Shown one piece after another: positions 12,282-24,062 of a stretch of DNA of 64,000 nucleotides. The stretch spans positions 630,273-694,272 of the forward strand of contig NMRB01000035.1 of the NCBI GenBank assembly GCA_002633025.1, given 5' to 3'. Position 1 is the stretch's first letter. Every line of letters begins with the position of its first letter. The stretch comes from Notospermus geniculatus. Lineage: Eukaryota; Nemertea; Pilidiophora; Heteronemertea; Lineidae. Below the pieces are notes generated by a model. That model made no database searches. It saw only the letters and a list, made by a program, of their open reading frames with translations, and was not told where the DNA came from. The translations under genes were made by a program, and so were the position numbers.

Positions 12282-13343
12282 CTATAGTAAAACCGTCCGC
12301 CAAGGTGGCATTCATGACCTTTCGTGACCTTGACATCCGCCCTTCACCTCCCAGTTTCAATGCCGTGTCGCACTTGAGGCGAAGACAGAATGACCCGAGG
12401 TCACATACATTACGGTTTTAATATGAAAGCGTTTCAAACTTAGTCCCACTCATCAAAATGTCATTGATGATTCTCCAATCAGATTGAAGGAAACTTCAAA
12501 TGGACGTTTTTTATCATGATACCCAATTTATCAAGCACAACACGAGACAAGACGTAAAAGAAATTTAATTAAATAACCAAAATGCGGTCTTGGATTACTG
12601 CAATACTATTTCTTCTCCGAAGCGGCCTCGTTTAATGTCCATTAATTTATTTACCGTACATCGTCAGAATGTATTAACTGCGGTAGAAAGTACTCCAAAA
12701 ATCGTCCCCATTTATCAAGCTGACACTAACTGACACGACTTTCTACATCCCAACCATGCCCACTCCCGTCATCCTTTTATATTTGGGTAGCCATTCATTA
12801 TCCGGCGTTTGACACTAGGTGTATTTACAACGGATATCTCTCTCGAGTTTGGGCCGTCACAGTTGACACTCCATGAGATTCATAAGCGATTACTAAGCAC
12901 CCTGAGGTGACAAGCTGGAGGCTGATACGGACGTTAATAACTGTTTTGAAATCGACAGGATCCCGTGGACTACTTTTACACAATACTTCACTGAAGCAAT
13001 AAAACTGGGGACAATCTACAATTTTTGTTTTCTGTGTGAGCGGAGGTTAGCGACCTCGTGAGAAACCGCAGATTTTTAGACGGACACGCAAACAGAATGG
13101 CTCAGGGTCGTCCAATCAGTGACCCTTCACCCTCCTAAGGCCCATTGTAGAGTTGTCGTGCAAGTTTAGGTGGTAGGGGGACCACGACAGGGGCATGAAC
13201 GTATACACCTACAGTTAGGCCTATACCTCACCTGTAGTACAACTATCGTAGCATTCTAAAACAGACAATAAAACCGAGCGGTCCCGGCGAACCAAACTCT
13301 TCGGGTGCACCGAAAATGTGGCCAACGTTTTGGTCTCATATTA
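12282..13343. other. spacer, nothing recognised
   Basis: No coding signal, repeat or RNA gene was identified. Confidence 0.45.
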
Positions 13344-13466
13344 GAGAGTTTTCGCAAAGCCCCTGAAACGCCAACACGGACGTCTATCCTTTTGTTCGGT
13401 GCTCTCTTCTCGGTGTCGAACGGGATTGGCGTTGGCGTTGGGTTTGGGGGCTTTGCGAAAACTCCC
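13344..13466. mobile_element. Family H MITE, copy 1 (TA target)
   Basis: The arms are GAGAGTTTTCGCAAAGCCCC and the mirror GGGGCTTTGCGAAAACTCCC, with CGCCAAC/GTTGGCG stems and a TTTTGTTCGGTGCTCTCTTC centre. TA flanks both ends. A better-preserved copy is at 60657-60784. Confidence 0.88.
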
Positions 13467-13955
13467 TATTCCCGGTCGGCCAACACCCGCCCGACGAGTC
13501 TCGGTCACACAGCCAACGACCGGCTCGGTCTTTATCCCTTGAACCAGACGACGCCCGACACGACTGAAAAACGAGCGGTCTGTGCCCAGTCATCCGGAGT
13601 CACACTGACCACCGAGAACATCTGATAAGGCACCGTTAGTATCTGAGAAATATCTATCAGTCCAATGTCAATTATGTAAGTGCGACAGGACGATGCTTGT
13701 AAGTGGTGGTATTAGAGAGGCGGCTGAAGTAGCATAAGATTGGCATCCGGCCGATCCTTATCATATATACGCGGGAAGATGGAAGACATATCCGTGGCAT
13801 AGTCGTGATTCAATATCGTTAGTATCGGAAGAAAATCACTTTCTTAATTCATTTCTCGATTGGGTGATTGATAACACGTCTTGTGGAGGGCTGCCTGACG
13901 TCTCAGGAAGTGGCCTGCCGGGGACAAGACTATTGACATGGTCCGGTAGCGTTTG
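13467..13955. other. spacer, nothing recognised
   Basis: The 106-codon frame here overlaps the family H element and is an incidental opening. Confidence 0.45.
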
Positions 13956-14047
13956 GGGTCCATATTCATAAACATACTTAAGTCAGAGTGTGACACTTAT
14001 CTTTTGTGTTGAACAAAGCATAAGTGTCACAGTAGTTTTATGAATAT
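13956..14047. mobile_element. Family I MITE, copy 1
   Basis: It begins GGGTCCATATTCATAAACAT and contains CTTAAGTCAGAGTGTGACAC then its partner AAGTGTCACAGTAGTTTTAT. The right GGACCC end is missing, and a long palindrome starts 13 bp downstream. Relatives are at 31759, 41960 and 62855. Confidence 0.8.
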
Positions 14048-14060
14048 AGATTATCTAATC

Positions 14061-14250
14061 GCAAGAAGTCAATCTCCAGAATTCACGAATTTTCGACCCC
14101 AACCGGGGTCTTTTTCAAGTGGAACTTTACAATCTGAAACTCTAGAAAAGACTGACAAGTCTTTTCTAGAGTTTCAGATTGTAAAGTTCCACTTGAAAAA
14201 GACCCCGGTTGGGGTCGAAAATTCGTGAATTCTGGAGATTGACTTCTTGC
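14061..14250. repeat. perfect 190-bp palindrome (93-bp arms, 4-base loop)
   Basis: Bases 14061-14153 are exactly the reverse complement of 14158-14250, with GACA between them. No mismatch was found when I compared the arms by eye. The arms start GCAAGAAGTCAATCTCCAGA and end TCTAGAAAAGACT. The 16-mer GATTATCTAATCGCAA occurs at its left edge and again at 14295-14310. It is unlike the other inverted repeats here, which all have mismatches and longer centres. Confidence 0.95.
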
Positions 14251-14624
14251 TTATTATCATTTTGTGTGTCAATTTTGTGCTATTCTGTATCTTGGATTAT
14301 CTAATCGCAATATGATCGCTTGTGATATCGGTTGGTGTACTGCTGGCTTAACTTTGCGTCCCACCTTTTTGTCCTTGACTGGGATTATCATTTGAATGAC
14401 TGTCGTTGCGATGAGCCATGTTGTTACCAAGCGATCGAAGGTTGCGTTTGTCTCATTTCACCACGCATGATTTCCGTTATCATTAATAGTGTAGTGAATA
14501 ATCTAAAATGTACTTTTAACTAATGGACTTGGATTTCTCATGAATAGTAATGAAACCCACAATGTTTGGCTCATGGAGAGGAAATCTCTTCGTCTATCAT
14601 CAAAATGCAGCACCATTTGGAACG
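14251..14624. other. spacer, nothing recognised
   Basis: It contains the second copy of the 16-bp direct repeat (14295-14310) and no other feature I can support. Confidence 0.45.
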
Positions 14625-14780
14625 AATGAAGAACCCGCATTCTTCCCGCCAGGGCGGCGCTGCGATCGAAGACGTCATAACAGAGCAAAGCAAAGTCAAT
14701 GACGCCGCGTCACGACGTCCTTGACGCAGTGCAACAGCGACAAGGCGCCTCCAGGTACTTCAATCTGCAGATTCGTCATT
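14625..14780 (-). mobile_element. Family B MITE, copy 3 (reverse)
   Basis: Read on the plus strand it begins AATGAAGAACCCGCATTCTT, passes CCCGCCAGGGCGGCGCTGCG and CGTCACGACGTCCTTGACGC, and ends ...CAGATTCGTCATT. The part that holds the CTCF-like core in other copies is shortened to AAGGCGCCTCCAGG. Confidence 0.8.
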
Positions 14781-16511
14781 GAGAACTCAAGCAGAAAGGT
14801 AGTCACTTCCAGTCTCAGCATAGCAGGGAGTCGGAAAAGAAGCTGAGAGCTGCCGTTAGCAGGTTAGCCTGCGGCCTAGGCCAGACTAACACGACCCGAC
14901 TCCATTGATCGACGGCTCTGCTGCCTTGAGTTCCCCTGGGGTCGGAGGAACTGTTCAATATCACCGACACACAAATCAATAGAAACAAGCCTGTAATTAA
15001 ATTTGAAACCCTTTACGTTACCGGTGTTATTTCTGGAGATGATATTACCACCAAATGACTGTGAGGTCGAAGGGTGGTCGGGGGGCTTGACAAAACTAAA
15101 CCATGTGTTAATTTTTTGACTTTCTCCATCATTTGTCCTACCAATAGGAGCAGTCATCAGCCGCGCGTATTGCCAAAAGATGGCAGGAAAGTTATAGCGG
15201 ACCAGTACACAGGAAAATCCACGTGATTGGTGCTCGATCAAGAATCAATGGGTCTGCTATATGCATTGAATTGAGCCGTAGCGACACCTATTGGTGAACT
15301 CACTGACAGCTTCTATTGCACCATCTAACTCCGCAAGCAAGCCACTATGATATGTTTGGTAGAGTGTAACCAGTTTTCTTGGGCATGCTGGCAATGAATG
15401 AATCGACAAATCAGCGTTATCTGTCATTGCTGCATGGCGAACAGTCCTAACACATCTATTCTAGTTGGACCAAGAACCAGCTTTCCTTGGGACTAGTTCA
15501 AAGCATTGAATCACGGGTATAATTCTGGTGCAGCATCCCGGATCCGCGAAGGGTGCGATGGGAGTCTCTCACTATATGACCTTAAACACGCCTCCATGCT
15601 GTATACCAACGAGAATTTGTTATCTCATAATAAACTGTTTGGTGGTGGACAAATATAGTTTATCCTCATCGCACGTTCTACCCTACCCGAGCTAATAAGG
15701 CGACAAACCTGCTACCCCACGGGACACACCTCTTCACCAAGGACTAGCCCAGTGTATAAATCACTTGTAATCACGCTCACCGTCTCCGATCCCCCCTCGT
15801 TCATCCCACTTGGGAGGATCATTTCACAACTGGTTACAAAGCGTCACAAGTCCGGCCAGGCCTTCAGGGACCCCTCGGCAGCCATGGATATAATTCTGTT
15901 ACTTGTTGGTCTGACGTGAGCTCCCCTATGAGGCGACCGAGAGTAGGGGGATTGTTGACCTGTGTTGGCTAGCGACGTCAACAATGCTGAAAGACAATAC
16001 ATAGGAAACCACAGAAATTGTTGACCTCTCTTGAAGTAAAAAACGTGTTTGTGGAGATATTGGTCAACATATTTTAGGTTTCACAGCAGCAGACTGAATA
16101 TTTGGTCAGGAACCTTAGATTCGGCCAAGAATTTGATAGCCTAGAATATATAAACCCGAGATGGAATAATCGTCTGAAATCCTCGGCGATAAAACGTTGA
16201 AAAATTGAGCAAAGGAGGTTAAGGGTCTGACCTTCTTATGGTTTCTGATTATCAAGTTTGGGAAGCAATATGTTTGGCTTCGTGTCTGTCTGTCCTTTGT
16301 CTGCCAGTCTGTCTGCCTTTCTGCTTGTTATTCGCTCACAACTCAGATCACAGGGCAGATACAGGGAGCAACAGANTCCCACCGCGAATACTCTTTGCCT
16401 AATTGTGAACCCGATGGAGAAAATGAACTACAATGATTATTACCTCAAAGAAGACGAGTTGTCTTCGACATTTGTCTAATGTCACTTTTAGTTGCACCTC
16501 TGTCAATTAGT
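14781..16511. other. spacer with one member of a direct repeat and a 1-base gap
   Basis: A ~65-bp segment at 15897-15965 (GTGAGCTCCCCTATGAGGCG region) recurs at 16768-16840. A single n lies at 16376; the flanks do not repeat each other, unlike the other single-n sites. No gene is recognised. Confidence 0.5.
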
Positions 16512-16690
16512 ACAAGTGTAACGTTTTTCAGTGTGGCCATTTTTGTGTGTGATTCTCATTGTTCGGAACACACTGAGAAACGGACTCGCTGTTTCTCTGC
16601 GTGTCGCCCATTGTCAAGTCGCCGCTTATTCCGTCAGTCTATTGTAATGTCACACTGGCACACGGGCTTCACTGAAAAACGTTACACCGG
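16512..16690. repeat. inverted repeat, possible MITE
   Basis: GTGTAACGTTTTTCAGTG near the left end is exactly matched by CACTGAAAAACGTTACAC near 16670-16688. A third related word, CAAAAACGTTACACCAGC, lies at about 16850. The interior is not clearly complementary, so this may be a foldback element or a degraded one. Confidence 0.5.
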
Positions 16691-16767
16691 TGTGATATCT
16701 GCCAGTGTTTCCGTGTTCCAGTGTTTCTCCTTGTTGTTCGGAGGACGCTGGCAGATAGATGGACAAG

Positions 16768-16840
16768 TTTTTCTTGTTGGTCTACGTGAGCTCCCCTATG
16801 AGTCTACCGAGAGTAGAAGGATTGTTGATCGGTGTGAGAT
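16768..16840 (+). repeat. direct repeat of 15897-15965
   Basis: Both segments share TTGTTGGTCT, GTGAGCTCCCCTATGAG, ACCGAGAGTAG and GGATTGTTGA in order. The ~870-bp spacing spans the foldback element at 16512-16690. Confidence 0.7.
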
Positions 16841-17070
16841 GCGGAACATTCAAAAACGTTACACCAGCAGCACACACACAGATTCATGTCTGCAAGATAG
16901 CAATTCGTGTCTGTGGGCCATGTCGCCGACATAAAACTAGCACACATAGGTTTTAGCACAAAAGTAGGGCCCGTAGAGATGATTTACTACATTGCACCAT
17001 ATTTTGGGTGTGACCGCTGCTAACTATGTTTAAACATATCATATCATGTGTCATATGTTTTTCTTTTCAG

Positions 17071-17226
17071 TTTCCTGGGATTTACACTAATATTTCTAAG
17101 AAGCCTCCTTATTCGTTGGAATGGAAAGGTAGGCGTAGATTTTGAGTAATTTGTTAACTTTTTTGCCAAACTAACAGGTATTTGCGGGGTGTTCGTCATC
17201 CATCTCAAAGTTACGAAGTAGGAAAG
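17071..17226 (+). other. two candidate mini-exons
   Basis: A 58-bp block (17071-17128) is bounded by TTTTTCTTTTCAG and AAAG|GTAGGC. A 49-bp block (17178-17226) is bounded by CCAAACTAACAG and AAAG|GTAAGG. In one shared frame they stay open across the join: FLGFTLIFLRSLLIRWNGK, then VFAGCSSSISKLRSRK. No protein family is recognised and no other exon was found. Splice-like pairs of this quality occur by chance, so this is a weak candidate only. Confidence 0.15.
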
Positions 17227-17232
17227 GTAAGG

Positions 17233-18507
17233 GTGTCATCTCATCTGCACATTTTTATCACCGTAGGCCTTGGTACCCTAGAATTCTACTTACATGTATG
17301 ATATGGCACTGGCAAACTTTTATAAATTCCATTAACGCCAGCTAACACCATCCGTTGTGTTTGTGAGTGCCTTTTTTTATTGTCCTGTGTGTGAATTGAA
17401 TAACGTTTCGATGAACTAAGCGCCTAATGGCCGCCGGTCAGCAAGTAGATTTAGAAAATGACGTCCATTGTCCACCTACTCTCGATGACTTCGTCGCTTT
17501 CAGCATTCGTACGAAAGTGTCCCACGCCGCCCAGAGTGATGTGGCGATGATGGACAGGTAGATAATGCAAAACTTGCGAAATCACATTTCGGAACTTTTG
17601 TCCAAAATACACGGATATGAATATGCCGGCCCCGGGCAAATAAATGCGAAAAAAGCCACGAAGTAACATGAATGGGTGGACGGGATAGAAGTAGGCCTAT
17701 GTTAATATCTGAATGGATCCGATCCGAGTTGAAGTTGGCTCTAAGCCGCCCAGAACAAAAGCAGCTTTCCTTGAAATAGATTTGCACAACGTGAAGTCAT
17801 CATAATCAGGTGGCCATGTTTGTAACTGCATAAGTTAAGTTAATTATATATAAGTTAATACATTATAAGTTTATTTCTCCTCATTAAACCGTACAATTGG
17901 TCATTGTGAGGTTGCAGTAATAACGAGCAGCATGAGGCGAATACAGCGCCCTTCAGCGGCAAATGGCAGTATTACTCCATAGGTGGGTACATGTTAATTG
18001 AAGAAATCACCATACTCTACTTACAGTGCACTTGGTTGTACACGTTGCAGATATCACAACAATGAAACACACCCCCACTCAGATTGCTCTAATCTGCATC
18101 TTTTGATGCTGCAAAGTTATGATACATTTTTATTGGTGGCATTGGCTTTTTCTCGACTATTAAGGAACTACAACGTGATTATTTGGTATGAAAATCCTTC
18201 AGGGAGATGTATGGCAATAAACGGGTTATAAAACAGGCGATCCTCATCCTCAGCGAGTGTGACTCATCATCATTCTTTACAACATCATTAACAAGCTATG
18301 CTTGTTTCGTGGGGTTTAACATGGTTTCTCTCCACCAATTATCACCCTGGCGTCGGCTCCGTGCTGTACCGAAGAATTATTACACAACTTTGCATTGTTC
18401 GTGGTTGGAAACTGATGATATCTTGATCCAACATCGTCCTGAACGTTGCTGCAATCTTTACTGTGGGATCGGAATCAGTGCATCGGGCAAGGCTCGGCGG
18501 TCGTTAA
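17233..18507 (+). repeat. direct duplication, copy 1 of 2
   Basis: It is collinear with 18509-19691, and long stretches are identical, including the whole region around 17451-17669. Copy 1 carries roughly 100 bp near 17820-17930 that copy 2 lacks. The junction is a single n (18508). No coding content is recognised. Confidence 0.95.
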
Positions 18508-18508
18508 N
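18508..18508. other. single-base assembly gap at duplication junction
   Basis: One n sits exactly where copy 1 stops and copy 2 begins. This is the mark some scaffolders leave when two contigs are predicted to overlap but were not merged. Confidence 0.8.
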
Positions 18509-19691
18509 GTGTCATCTCATCTGCACATTTTTATCACCGTAGGCCTTGGTACCCTAGAATTCTACTTACATGTATGATATGGCACTGGCAAACTTTTATA
18601 AATTCCATTAACGCCAGCTAACACCATCCGTTGTGTTTGTGAGTGCCTTTTTTTATTGTCCTGTGTGTGAATTGAATAACGTTTCGATGAACTAAGCGCC
18701 TAATGGCCGCCGGTCAGCAAGTAGATTTAGAAAATGACGTCCATTGTCCACCTACTCTCGATGACTTCGTCGCTTTCAGCATTCGTACGAAAGTGTCCCA
18801 CGCCGCCCAGAGTGATGTGGCGATGATGGACAGGTAGATAATGCAAAACTTGCGAAATCACATTTCGGAACTTTTGTCCAAAATACACGGATATGAATAT
18901 GCCGGCCCCGGGCAAATAAATGCGAAAAAAGCCACGAAGTAACATGAATGGGTGGACGTGGTTGGAGTATGTTATCTGAATGGATCCTATCCGAGTTGAA
19001 GTTGGCTCTAAGCCGCCCAGAACAAAAGCAGCTTTCCTTGAAATAGATTTTCAAATATTGCACAACGTGTAGTCATCATAATCTGGTCACCGTGTCTTCA
19101 AGTACCGCATGACAGCGAATACAGTGCCCTTCAACGGCAAACGGCAGTACTACCACCATAAGAGTGGGAACATGGTTAATTGAAGAAATCACCATACTCT
19201 ATATTTACAGTGCACTTGGTTGTACACGTTGCAGATATCACAACAATCAACCACACCCCCACTCAGATTACTCTAATCTGCATCTTTTGATGCTGCAAAG
19301 TTATGATACATTTTTATTGGTGGCATTGGCTTTTTCTCGACTATTAAGGAACTACAACGTGATTATCTGGTATGAAAATCCTTCAGGGAGATGTATGGCA
19401 ATAAACGGGTTATAAAACAGGCGATCCTCATCCTCAGCGAGTGTGACTCATCATCATTCTTTACAACATCATTAACAAGCTCTGCTTGTTTCGTGGGGTT
19501 TGACATGGTTTCTCTCCACCAATTATCACCCTGGCGTCGGCTCCATACTGTACCGAAGAATTATTACACAACTTTGCATTGTTCGTGGTTGGAAACTGAT
19601 GATATCTTGATCCAACTTCGTCCTGAACGTTGCTGCAATCTTTACTGTGGGATCGGAATCAGTGCATCGGGCAAGGCTCGGCGGTCGTTAA
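18509..19691 (+). repeat. direct duplication, copy 2 of 2
   Basis: It restarts at GTGTCATCTCATCTGCAC, matching 17233, and ends at the shared word GGTCGTTAA (copy 1 ends there too). Substitutions and the ~100-bp deletion separate it from copy 1. Confidence 0.95.
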
Positions 19692-19924
19692 CAGAGAGTT
19701 CAGCCTGTTTAATGCCATAGCAAGTGTATAATTGATAGTAACATCGTACCCTCGGTGTTAAACACCAGTATTTCATGTCTAAGATATGTCCTGCTGTCAG
19801 TATTAACGATTTACAGGGCTGGGGCCGTGATAGAACATGAAAACATTTCATGCAGGTCGTCATAAACTAAAGCTTCGTGCCAGTGCGTGTCAAACCCGCT
19901 GCGTAGGTCGTCAGAGTGGCAGCG

Positions 19925-20321
19925 AAATGGGGAACCCGCCCTGCGGTTTATCCCGACAGGTCGGCGCTGTGAGCGCTTGTACCGAAACGACGTCATTGAC
20001 GTCATTTTAGGTGTCATTGACGTCATGTTAGGTGCTGACGTTGCGTCATGAAAAAAATGTCTGTACATTTTCTACAGGAAAAATGACAGGAAAGACGTTG
20101 CTTTTATCGCCACTGTATCCCTTCATTTTAAGAAAAAAAGGAATGAGATAAAAAGAAAATTTCATCCGCTACAAGATGATGTAAGTTTTACTGTCGGGCG
20201 ACCAACACAAATGGTTTATTTTCACTGCAGAAATAAATGGAAGTAACGTTAGAAAAAAGAGACTTTCGGTACAAGCGCTTGCAGCGCCACGTCGTGACGT
20301 TAGTGTGCGGGTTCCTCATTA
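19925..20321. mobile_element. Family B-related element, long form (copy 4)
   Basis: It begins AATGGGGAACCCGCCCTGCG and ends ...GTGTGCGGGTTCCTCATT. Inner arms GCGCTTGTACCGAAA / TTTCGGTACAAGCGC pair. The ~400-bp length is about twice the usual family B size. The left half has repeated ATTGACGTCAT words and the centre is A/T-rich and unrelated. It may be the fuller parent of the shorter copies. Confidence 0.7.
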
Positions 20322-21172
20322 CGACGGGATTATGACGCAGGGGGATTATCGTCAACAATTTTCACCAGCGTGCAGAAAATCCTGTACGCCACCACTTCAC
20401 CTACGACCAAGGATTTGTGGTGTACCTCGAGCCCAGCATAGTCTTGGACCACCGACTTTGTCTGATGGGTGACACATCCCCGTCTTTGCATGAAGCGGTA
20501 ATCAGTGGTTCTCAGAGCTCGCTCCCGACGTGTTGATTGTTCTCGCTCATTCCTGGGACTCTGGCATGTCTGGAGTGACGAGAGTGAGCCGGACGAGTGA
20601 CGAGTGAGCCAAAATTTCCTGCCGAACGCACAGTGAGTGCGAAATGCACGTGTGTGGAGGCGTGAACCATGGTAGGGTCGAAGGTCACCTCGCCGAATAC
20701 TCGAGTTATGCAGGGAATCGAACAGCAACACAAATCTTGTAGGCCCTGTTTTCACCAAGATAGCGGAGGTGGAAACCAATCCCAACTCGCTACGAACTGC
20801 ACCATCAATAGTGGGCTGATATCAGCTTTTTGAGTGGCGCTGTAATATTATCCACGCTATGGTTACAACTCCCCAGTGAGGTAACATACAACTGTAACAT
20901 AATAGTCCTAAAAATACTCTCTAACTGCATATAAATAAGACCACGACCGACTGGTATCGAAAATACGACATTTCTTCATTCGTCATCAGCGGGAAACATG
21001 ACGTTCCCATGAGGTGGACGCAGTCCGCTCCAAAAACCAAGGCAGGAAATACGGAGCTAGAGCGGTGTCACGATTTATTCTTCAGAGATTTTGGGCTGCC
21101 GTTTAGTTTACTTGTCTTGCCTCAACCATGACATTTTGAAAAGACAGTGGTTTTTAAGAAATGGCCAAAACT
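20322..21172. other. spacer, nothing recognised
   Basis: The 151-codon reverse frame (20330-20785) has no recognisable domain. A short GAGTGACGAG-type repetition lies near 20570-20610. Confidence 0.45.
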
Positions 21173-21718
21173 AAAAACTGTTTCCTACTCCTGTGGAAGG
21201 AAAATAGAAAACCGCTTCCTAATCCTAAGGAAGGACAATAGAAAACTGCTTCCTAATCCTAAGGAAGGACAACAGAAAACTGATTCCTAATCCTAAGGAA
21301 GGACAATAGAAAACTGCTTCCTAATCCTAAGGAAGGACAAGAGAAAACTGCTTCGTAATCCTAAGGAAGGACAATAGAAAACTGCTTCCTAATCCTAAGG
21401 AAGGGCAATAGAAAACTGCTTCCTAATCCTAAGGAAGGACAATAGAAAACTGATTCCTACTCCTGTGGAAGTACATGTAGAATAGAAAAAATATTCCTAC
21501 ATGTGTAGAAGGAGAATATAAAACGGCTCCCTACACTTGTGGAAGGAGGAAAGAAAACTGCCTCCTACTCCGGTGATGGAGAATATAAAACTGCTTCCTA
21601 TTCCTGTGGAAAGAGAATAAAAACCTGCTTCCTTCACCTGTAGAAAAGGAGAATGGAAAACTGCTTCCTACTCCGGTCATGGAGAATGGAAAACTGCTTC
21701 CTACAGGAGAATGAAAAA
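21173..21718 (+). repeat. minisatellite, ~34-bp unit, about 16 units
   Basis: The unit is GAAAACTGCTTCCTAATCCT followed by AAGGAAGGACAATA. The central units (about 21205-21460) are nearly identical. The outer units diverge (CTCCTGTGGAAGG, CTCCGGTCATGGAGAAT), a pattern expected when an array is homogenised from its middle. No open frame spans it. Confidence 0.97.
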
Positions 21719-23183
21719 TTCTTGCCGTACTTCTGATTAACTTTTCATTGACAACGAAAGGGTTGAACCTTTACAGATAGATTAAACTGTATCTGTGGCT
21801 TATTGGCGGCTTTATCTTGTATACGAGTCATGAAAAACGTGAGCTGCAGAAAAACGCGGTGCACGCCTACCCTTCTACATCATCCGCCTCTGCTGTATAC
21901 ATGTACTTATAGCATACTACAAAGTTCTTATCTGCCATGTTCCCACAGATCATTGTCTTTTCCTATAGACGGTGATGCAACTAAGTAGCCTATGGTTTCT
22001 ACAAGATTAATGCAGCCTGTCGTGTTTGTAAACCATGAAATGTCGATACGAAGACTTCACGTGAAGGTAACTTTGTAAAAAACGAGCTCTCAAGTTTGAA
22101 ATCTACAACATTCGTAAACGAATCGACATGGTAACATGTAGTTGAAAAAAGAACTGAAGAAAGTGTCAATATTGAGGTTTTATGAGATTGAGAGAAGAGC
22201 CTCGAGGGCAGACGATAGCACAACAAACACGAATAACATGTTTTTATCGTATTCTAAAATGCCTCGGTTACCACATGTAGTATCAAATATTTCATTGGTT
22301 AACAGTACACCCTACGATCCTTGGTTACACAATGACCTCCAGCTTAGTATTAATGCCTTAGTTTTCAATGTTTTTCTAGTTAAGATAGAGACAATACTAC
22401 TTGCAAAGTAATATTGTTTTTTTCAGCAACCTGTAGATTAATTTCGCTCTCCCACTATACATGTAAAACCTCTTGAGTTAAAAAGAAACAGTTACTGTAC
22501 GCAATTTAGAAGCCTGGAGATTTGGCTGTTTGCATCGTTGTCACCGGGAAAAAAGATAAGTGTCATAATACAGGTTGACGGCTTCGCAGCGTTCCTGACT
22601 TTTTTCCCTTGGTTTGACATCAGCCGGATTTAGTTCTGGATATCAGACCTGTGACATGAAAAAGAAAAATTGGTTGAGTTTAGCTTTGGCGATCCTCGCG
22701 ACAGCGGGAAATATGTGACAAACGCAACGAAGCAGATGATTGTCCATTATTACAACAAACATGATATCGAGGTATAAGTCTGAAAAAACAGTCATAATGG
22801 AATGAAAGATATATATTTTTGCGCTTCAGTACCGCCTATCTCGTCTTTTCATGAGAAACTTATACCCTACCCTGAACACCCCCATAACTTCTGCTTCAAC
22901 AATCAGCAATTCTCTGAGACTGAACTATAGCACACCTTTAAGAAAATTAGCCAAAGTATAGGTCAGCTCCATACATAAAATGTATGATATTTCCTCTTGT
23001 TTTCTGATGCCCTGAAGCATCATTTGCTCCATCGGGTTCCTTTATGCAATCTTATTCAAAGCGTTCCTTGCCCGGCTTTTAAAAAACGGCCCGATACCTG
23101 CTAGTGCATTCAGTTGATCTTCTACAGAATACCAACCCGATACATGAGTTGTAACGACACCCCTGGTGGGCGGAAGCTTGCTG
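21719..23183. other. spacer, nothing recognised
   Basis: No gene or repeat is supported. The right edge is the start of the 10-kb duplication. Confidence 0.45.
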
Positions 23184-23871
23184 TGTTTGTAGTGTTCTCG
23201 ACCGATCCCTAGTGATCGGGTGACTTTTAGCTACAAGAACCTCGAGAAATGTCTGTCTTAGGGATGACGTACTACAAACAGCCGAAAAATTAACTTATGA
23301 TGATTGAATTCCACTGGATGTACGCGTTGTGTGAAGCTTGGTGTAGTTCTAGCAATGCATGAAGTGCTTTAGTGGTTTGGGTAGAAAACATGTACAACAA
23401 TCTACTAGTATTCCAGTACAAGCTACACGCCCCCAGATGTTCAGTGCAAACTTCTTTTCGCCATTGGGGTGAGACCTGACTACAGGGTTATGTTTACATA
23501 CAAGACTCGTGCTGCGGAGTTACATTTCCGACCAACCTGTCTGTTCACGTACAAACAATTTGTCAATAACAAAAGCGACACCGACATTGTCTGGATCATG
23601 TTCTAATCTTCACATTGTAACATTATTACTTTTTCAAAGTATTCGGTGTTCCCCTCTCTACGCGACTTGAAAAGCAATATCTGGTTTCAAAAGAAAACAA
23701 TGTCCATTGAAATGGAGAAATGAAGTCGAGATGTGTTTTACGCTGGGGAGTGTTCTGTTGAAGAATTGTATGGGAAACTAGTTTTCAAGTCGTGTCGTAA
23801 ATTTGTTGGTTTTGTTTGAAAAAAGTAAACAACAACTTCCGTGAAGTCGAGGCTGAACAGAACAGCAGGCC

Positions 23872-24062
23872 AATGAGGAACCTTCAGAACTACAGCCGCT
23901 AGGAGGCGCTCTGAGGGGTTGTAATTTTTATGACGTCTTGTCAGTGTTACACTGCGTCAAGGACGTGCTGTCGCGACGTCATTGCATTGCTTTGTTCTGC
24001 TTTTGACGTCTTCGCTCGCAGCGCCGCCCTGGCGGGATAAAAAGTTATGCTGATTTCTCATT
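23872..24062 (+). mobile_element. Family B MITE, copy 5 (in copy A)
   Basis: It runs from AATGAGGAACCTTCAGAACT to ...ATGCTGATTTCTCATT. The CTCF-like site is CCGCTAGGAGGCGCT at 23896-23910. GCGACGTCATTG and TTTTGACGTC words lie inside. Confidence 0.9.

Noticed and set aside
16479-16934. 151-codon frame near the 1-base gap
   Set aside because: It overlaps an inverted repeat and a direct repeat, has no domain, and its composition follows the repeats.
21173-21718. Regularly repeated units resembling a CRISPR array
   Set aside because: Units are contiguous and degenerate with no unique spacers, in animal-type sequence. This is a minisatellite.
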